Source: an uncultured Eubacteriales bacterium (GTDB lineage: Bacteria > Bacillota > Clostridia > TANB77 > CAG-508). From it: a DNA stretch of 60,043 nucleotides. Each line of letters opens with the position of its first letter. Within the stretch, counting starts at the first letter, position 1. The translations under genes and the position numbers were made by a program. The notes beneath the pieces were generated by a model, which saw only the letters and a list, made by a program, of their open reading frames with translations, had not been told where the DNA came from and ran no database searches. The stretch spans positions 1-60,043 of the forward strand of contig CAOKHL010000008.1 of assembly GCA_948468315.1 (NCBI GenBank), in the 5' to 3' direction. This document shows, one piece after another, positions 55,791-60,043 of the stretch.

Positions 55791-58342
55791 CTATAAATTA
55801 AATTTTTTCATTACTGTTTTAAATATCTCCATCACCACAATTAATGGTATTGTAAACAAAAATAGTAATCCACTATTATCTATTGAAATAGTAGTAAGTT
55901 TAAAAAATTCAGCAAAAACTGGTACTCTTATTATAATTAACTGTATCAAAGATGTTATTACAATTGAAAGAATCAAAAACCTATTATTCTGTCCTGAAAT
56001 CTTAAACATTGAAACTCTTTCACTTCTACAATTAAATATTTGGATATTTTCCATAAATACCATAAGTGTTAACAAATATGTCCTAATTAACACTATATCA
56101 TAATTTTTAACTTTATATAAATACACATAAAAAGCAAATTCAATAATCGCCATAACAGCAGAAGAAATAGCAATCTCACTTATCATTAATTTATCAAAAA
56201 TCTTTTGCTTTTTAACTTTTTTCTTTATTACATCTTCCACATCTTCTTCAAAAGCTAGTGCATCTCCTTGTATCCCATTACTTATTAAATTAAGCCATAA
56301 TAATTGAATAGCAATCAATGGTATTGGCAAATTAAATATAATTGAAAGTACAAACAAAATTATTTCAGAAAAACCTGTTGAAAGTAATAAATATATTACT
56401 TTTCTTATATTATTATAAGCTCTTCTTCCCTCTTCAACTCCTTTTACAATAGTAGAAAAATTATCATCTGCAATAATCATATTTCCTGTTTCTTTTGCAA
56501 TATCTGTTCCGCTTCCCATTGCTACACCAATATTAGCAGCTTTTAGTGCTGGAATATCATTTACTCCATCTCCTGTTACAGCAACAAATTCATCATTTTC
56601 CTTTAAATTATTTACGATATCCAATTTTTCCATAGGAGTAACTCTTGAATATATTTTATTTATATTTAGCCTTTTCCCTATTGCTTCTGCTGTATTTTTT
56701 TGGTCTCCAGTTATCATTATTGTAGTTATTCCTGCTGTCTTGCACATATCAACTGCCTCTATAACGCCTTCTCTTATCGGGTCTACAAATCCAACTAATC
56801 CTAAAAAAGTTAATCCTTTAATATCCTCCTCAGAATACTCTAGTTTTTCATTTATATCATTTTTTCTTAATTCCGCAATACCTATAACTCTAAATCCATC
56901 ATTTGCTAAAATTTCATTTTGTTCCATAATCTTTTGTCTATCAATTTTCTCATCTTTTCCATCTATATTCATATAATCACAAAAATCAATAATCTTTTCT
57001 GGTGCACCTTTAACAGTTACATATGTTTTTTCGTCTTTCTTGAAAAATACTGCTGAATATTTCAAAATTGGTTCATATGCTATTCTATAACTTACATTTG
57101 TTGTATTATTTAAAGACATTTTAAGACCTAATGCTAAAAATGCTGTATCTATAGCATCTCCCGAATGAACCCATTTACCGTTTTCTAATTTTAGAATTGC
57201 CTCATTATTTATAACTCCCATTAATGCGATATTTTGTATTTCCTCTTTTAAATCTCCATCATACTGGACTTCTCCAATATCATTATAACCTATTCCCCTA
57301 ATATACGCTGTTTTATCTGTTGGCACAATTATCTTTTTTGCTGTTTGTTCATTTGCAGTTAATGTTCCTGTTTTATCTGTCGCAATTACAGTACAACTTC
57401 CTAAACTTTCTACTGCATTTAATTTTTTTATTATTACATTTTTCTTTGCCATTTTAATTGATGCAATTGATAAAACAATAGTCATCGCAATAGTTAATCC
57501 TTCTGGTATTGCAGATATAGTAAGTGCAATTACAACTGAGAAAATCTCTGAAATAGAATAATTTTTTATATACAAAATAATTGCCAAAACTATTGCTAAA
57601 ATTATAAATCCTATACTTATTTGTTTAGAAAATTTCTCCATTTTTATAACTAATGGAGATTTTGTATCTTCTGCAAATAATACATGTTCTGCAACTTTTC
57701 CAAACTCTGTATCTTTTCCTGTACTAATTACAATTCCCTTTCCTCTTCCATTTGTTACAACAGTTCCTGCAAACGCTATATTTAATCTTTCTGCTAATTC
57801 TGTTTCTTCATCTAAAGTATCAGACACCTTATTTTTAGGATTTGTTTCTCCGTGTCAATATTGATTCATCTATACTCAAATTCTTAGTTTCTATTAGTCT
57901 TAAATCTGCTGGAATTTTATTTCCAGACTCTAAATCTATAATATCTCCGAACTACTATATCTTCTGAATTTACTTCCCTTATTTTTCCATCTCTTAATAC
58001 TCTTGTTTTTATTTTTATCATGTTTTGCAATTTCTCTGCACTTTTTTCTGAATTCCATTCTTGATAAGTTCCTATTATTGCATTTATTCCTATTACTATC
58101 AATATAAATATACAATCTGCTTTGCTATTAGTTAATATTGAAAAAATTGCAGCAACTATTAAAATAAGTATTATTGGACTCTTGAATTGTTCTATAAAAA
58201 TATCAAAAATAGTATCTTTTTTTCCTTTAGGAATTTCATTTTTCCCATTACTTATCAATCTTTTCTCTACTTCTTTTTCTGTAAGTCCTTTTTCACTTGA
58301 TTTTAGATTTTCAAATACTTCTTGTACATTTTTACTCCACAT
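55791..58342 (-). CDS. P-type cation ATPase with two CGGA sites
   Basis: AAGGAG precedes the ATG. After 131 codons ending SEDIVV the frame meets CGG (57947-57949). Skipping the C gives GDIIDLESGNKIPADLRLI up to ILT, then a second CGG (57850-57852); skipping that C gives GETNPKNKV and the rest, 849 residues in all. The two glycines are the invariant ones of the PGD-like and TGE motifs of the actuator domain; TGE is needed for dephosphorylation. Later motifs are intact: PEGLTIA, DKTGTLT, KGAPEK, MTGDQ, TGDGVNDIPALKAANIG. It resembles P2A-type pumps; ion not known. In the zero frame the protein ends after about 141 residues. Confidence 0.92.
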
Positions 58343-58386
58343 AAAAAATCTCCTTTTCGTTATTATTTACTAAAAAGAGTTTTTTA

Positions 58387-59331
58387 TTATAATTTTTCAA
58401 GATATTTCTTCTTAATTTTATCTGAAGAATGAACATATACACTTAATGTAACTTTTATATCAGAATGACCTAAAACTTCACTTAATGATTTTATATCCAT
58501 TCCAACTTCAATACATTTTGTTGCAAATGTGTGTCTCAAAATATGGAATTTATATTCTTTTATCTTATTTTTCTTTAATATATTTTTAAAATAATATTGA
58601 TAATTTCTTGGTTCTATAAAATCATCACTTGAACCTGATAACAAAAAATCATTATTTTTATATTTCTTTTGTAATTTCTTCAATATTTCAAATACCCTTT
58701 TATTCATAGGAACTGCTCTTATTGAACTCTGTGTTTTTGGTTTATCTATTACTATTTTAGATTTCTTTTCATCTTTTACATATACTCTCTGCAGTGTATT
58801 TCTTATATAAATACATTTCTCTTCAAAACATATATTTTGCCATTTCAAAGCACAAATTTCTCCAATTCTGAGGCCTGTATTTAAACATATTATTATTCCC
58901 AAACTTTTTAAAGAATTTTCCTCAATACAATATTGCTCTAACTTTTTCTTTTCTCTTGAAGTTAGTATTTTCAATTTACTCTTTTGACTTTTTGGTACAC
59001 TTATCCTTTTTATCTTCAAATTTTTGTCATATTCATCTTCATAATACCTTAATATTGACTTTAAAACTGCAACTATATCTTTCACAGTTTTAGGAGATAA
59101 CGTTTTTGATAAATCTTGTATAAAATCATTATAATTCTTTATTCTTTTAATCCATATTTTTTTAAATTTAGGATATATATATTTCTGTATTATAAATACA
59201 TAATTACAATATGTAGATTCCTTTACCATATTCTTCTTATATTTTAACCATTCTTCTGCTATTTTTTCAAATTTTATATTTAATTCTATATTATTTTTAA
59301 TTAAGTTTGTTAGTTTATCAAATACTGTCAT
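58387..59331 (-). CDS. Tyrosine recombinase/phage-type integrase
   Basis: 314 residues. SAM-like DNA-binding N-terminus (AEEWLKYKKNMVKESTYCNY), then the catalytic domain with Arg in TGLRIGEICAL, His/Arg in FHILRHTFATKC, His in LGHSDIKVT and Tyr in LSVYVHSS. AAAGGAC precedes the ATG. It is a lone recombinase; no excisionase, phage genes or att repeats are clear nearby. The P-ATPase gene follows it by 44 bp. Confidence 0.93.
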   Translation of the reverse strand: MTVFDKLTNLIKNNIELNIKFEKIAEEWLKYKKNMVKESTYCNYVFIIQKYIYPKFKKIWIKRIKNYNDFIQDLSKTLSPKTVKDIVAVLKSILRYYEDEYDKNLKIKRISVPKSQKSKLKILTSREKKKLEQYCIEENSLKSLGIIICLNTGLRIGEICALKWQNICFEEKCIYIRNTLQRVYVKDEKKSKIVIDKPKTQSSIRAVPMNKRVFEILKKLQKKYKNNDFLLSGSSDDFIEPRNYQYYFKNILKKNKIKEYKFHILRHTFATKCIEVGMDIKSLSEVLGHSDIKVTLSVYVHSSDKIKKKYLEKL

Positions 59332-59551
59332 TTTAATTGTCCTTTCTGGGTTTTATTTATATAATATTAAACTTTAACAATTAAAATGGTACATTTCAAT
59401 ATTCAAATTACATTTTTGTGTACTTATTATAAAATCTATTTTTTTATTAATAAATTCATATCTATTTTTTCACAAAATTCGACATCTTTCATAATATATA
59501 TTAAAGCAATCAAATGCTAAATTTTAATAATTATTATGGAGGAATTTAATA

Positions 59552-59992
59552 ATGGAAGAAAAAAATATGAATATCGAAATTCAAAAACCAGGACCTCATT
59601 GTCCATGTTTTGAAGTAAATGGTTTAATATCTAATGGTAAACAATTTGACTTAGATATAACTTTACCAGAAGACTCAAGAGACGTTGTTTTTGGTACAGT
59701 AAAAAATGTATTCAAAGAACCAATCAAAGATGCAGTAGTTAAATTAATAGAAGTAGAATTCTGTGGAGACGGAAGAAAAAAGAGAATACCTGTATCTCAT
59801 ACTTTTACAGATAAACACGGAGAATTTGTTTTCGGACCTCTTTGCCCTGGAAAAAAATATGCAATAGACATTTGGGTAAATGATGTACGTCATTTTGAAA
59901 TGGATTTCAAAGGACATCATGAAGGAAAATGCTTAAAAGGTATGCCAGGTGAAAAATGTGAATGCAAAATTGAAAAATCTTGTGAAGAATAG
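59552..59992 (+). CDS. Carboxypeptidase regulatory-like (CNA-B fold) protein
   Basis: 146 residues. GGAGG precedes the ATG. The core GTVKNVFKEPIKDAVVKLIE and GEFVFGPLCPGKKYAIDIWV match the transthyretin-like regulatory fold. Six or more cysteines occur near the ends (HCPCFE, CLKGMPGEKCECKIEKSC), and no signal peptide is seen, so it may be a spore-coat or cytoplasmic structural protein. It is on the plus strand, divergent from the recombinase. In-phase GAC GGA, CAC GGA and TTC GGA here need no frameshift. Confidence 0.7.
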   Translation: MEEKNMNIEIQKPGPHCPCFEVNGLISNGKQFDLDITLPEDSRDVVFGTVKNVFKEPIKDAVVKLIEVEFCGDGRKKRIPVSHTFTDKHGEFVFGPLCPGKKYAIDIWVNDVRHFEMDFKGHHEGKCLKGMPGEKCECKIEKSCEE

Positions 59993-60002
59993 TCATTTTT
60001 TA

Positions 60003-60043
60003 TAATTTGGGACAGATGTTTTTGTATTGGGGACAGGTCTTTT
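60003..60043. repeat. GGGACAG/GGGGACAGGTC repeat, cut by window edge
   Basis: GGGACAGATG and GGGGACAGGTCTTTT as direct copies, same core as 19337-19388 and 30661-30755. It follows the plus-strand gene. Confidence 0.55.

Overview
The window is a very AT-rich stretch from a spore-forming member of the Clostridia (Firmicutes), probably an uncultured gut lineage. The reasons are a sigK and a spoIIE gene, the hrcA-grpE-dnaK-dnaJ order with CIRCE operators, strong AGGAGG ribosome binding sites, TTGACA/TATAAT promoters, and cysteine-rich mini-proteins of a clostridial type. Nearly all genes lie on the minus strand. The organism is an inference; no rRNA is present.

Layout. 1-2.7 kb: two regulators and a GyrI-like protein. 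2.8-11.3 kb: an array of small, unrelated accessory genes in one orientation (TfoX C-domain, PAP2, CDF transporter, isoprenylcysteine methyltransferase-like, VanZ-like, chloramphenicol acetyltransferase-like, DUF4180, GNAT, ferredoxin) mixed with decayed genes; a short CAAATTACAA-type motif recurs at the junctions. 11.4-24 kb: tmRNA, mutL, two Cys-rich mini-proteins, tRNA-Trp, a Ca-type P-ATPase, lytic transglycosylase and polA. 24-31 kb: phosphatase, decayed amidohydrolase and GNAT genes, a YhcG-type nuclease, queH, ruvB and an Alg13/Alg14-like glycosyltransferase pair. 31-40 kb: sortase, sigK, DUF368, a dCMP deaminase-like gene, a 2,4-diaminopentanoate dehydrogenase-like gene, tmcAL and rnr. 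39.6-51.2 kb: dnaJ, dnaK, grpE, hrcA, a large coiled-coil protein, metG, a candidate type I toxin-antitoxin locus and spoIIE. 51.5-60 kb: a peptidase with a structured leader, a tandem ribbon-helix-helix protein, a pilin-like protein, a second P-type ATPase, a tyrosine recombinase and a surface/spore-like protein.

Main discovery. Seven otherwise well-conserved genes (MGMT-like, sigK, DUF368, tmcAL, dnaJ, spoIIE and the second P-type ATPase) look frameshifted. In all of them, at eight sites in total, the break is the same: an in-frame CGG codon followed by A, where skipping the C and reading GGA (Gly) restores the whole conserved protein. I read every CGG and CCG in the window: no in-frame CGG occurs anywhere else. 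The extra C is always on the coding strand and always exactly before an in-phase glycine codon. This argues for a translational rule (four-base decoding of CGGA as glycine, or obligatory +1 frameshifting at an unassigned CGG codon) and against random mutation or sequencing error. Genuine pseudogenes in the same window (ABC-F, amidohydrolase, AAA ATPase, GNAT) are broken in other ways.

Other notable structure: a convergent par/fst-like type I toxin-antitoxin candidate; a 196-bp MITE-like element with 42-bp inverted repeats and an AAAT duplication; a 141-bp perfect palindrome and a dispersed GGGACAGGTC palindrome family; a shared operator for the WYL regulator; a promoter bracketed by two CIRCE-like operators; and a leader with an apparent terminator/antiterminator choice before the peptidase gene.
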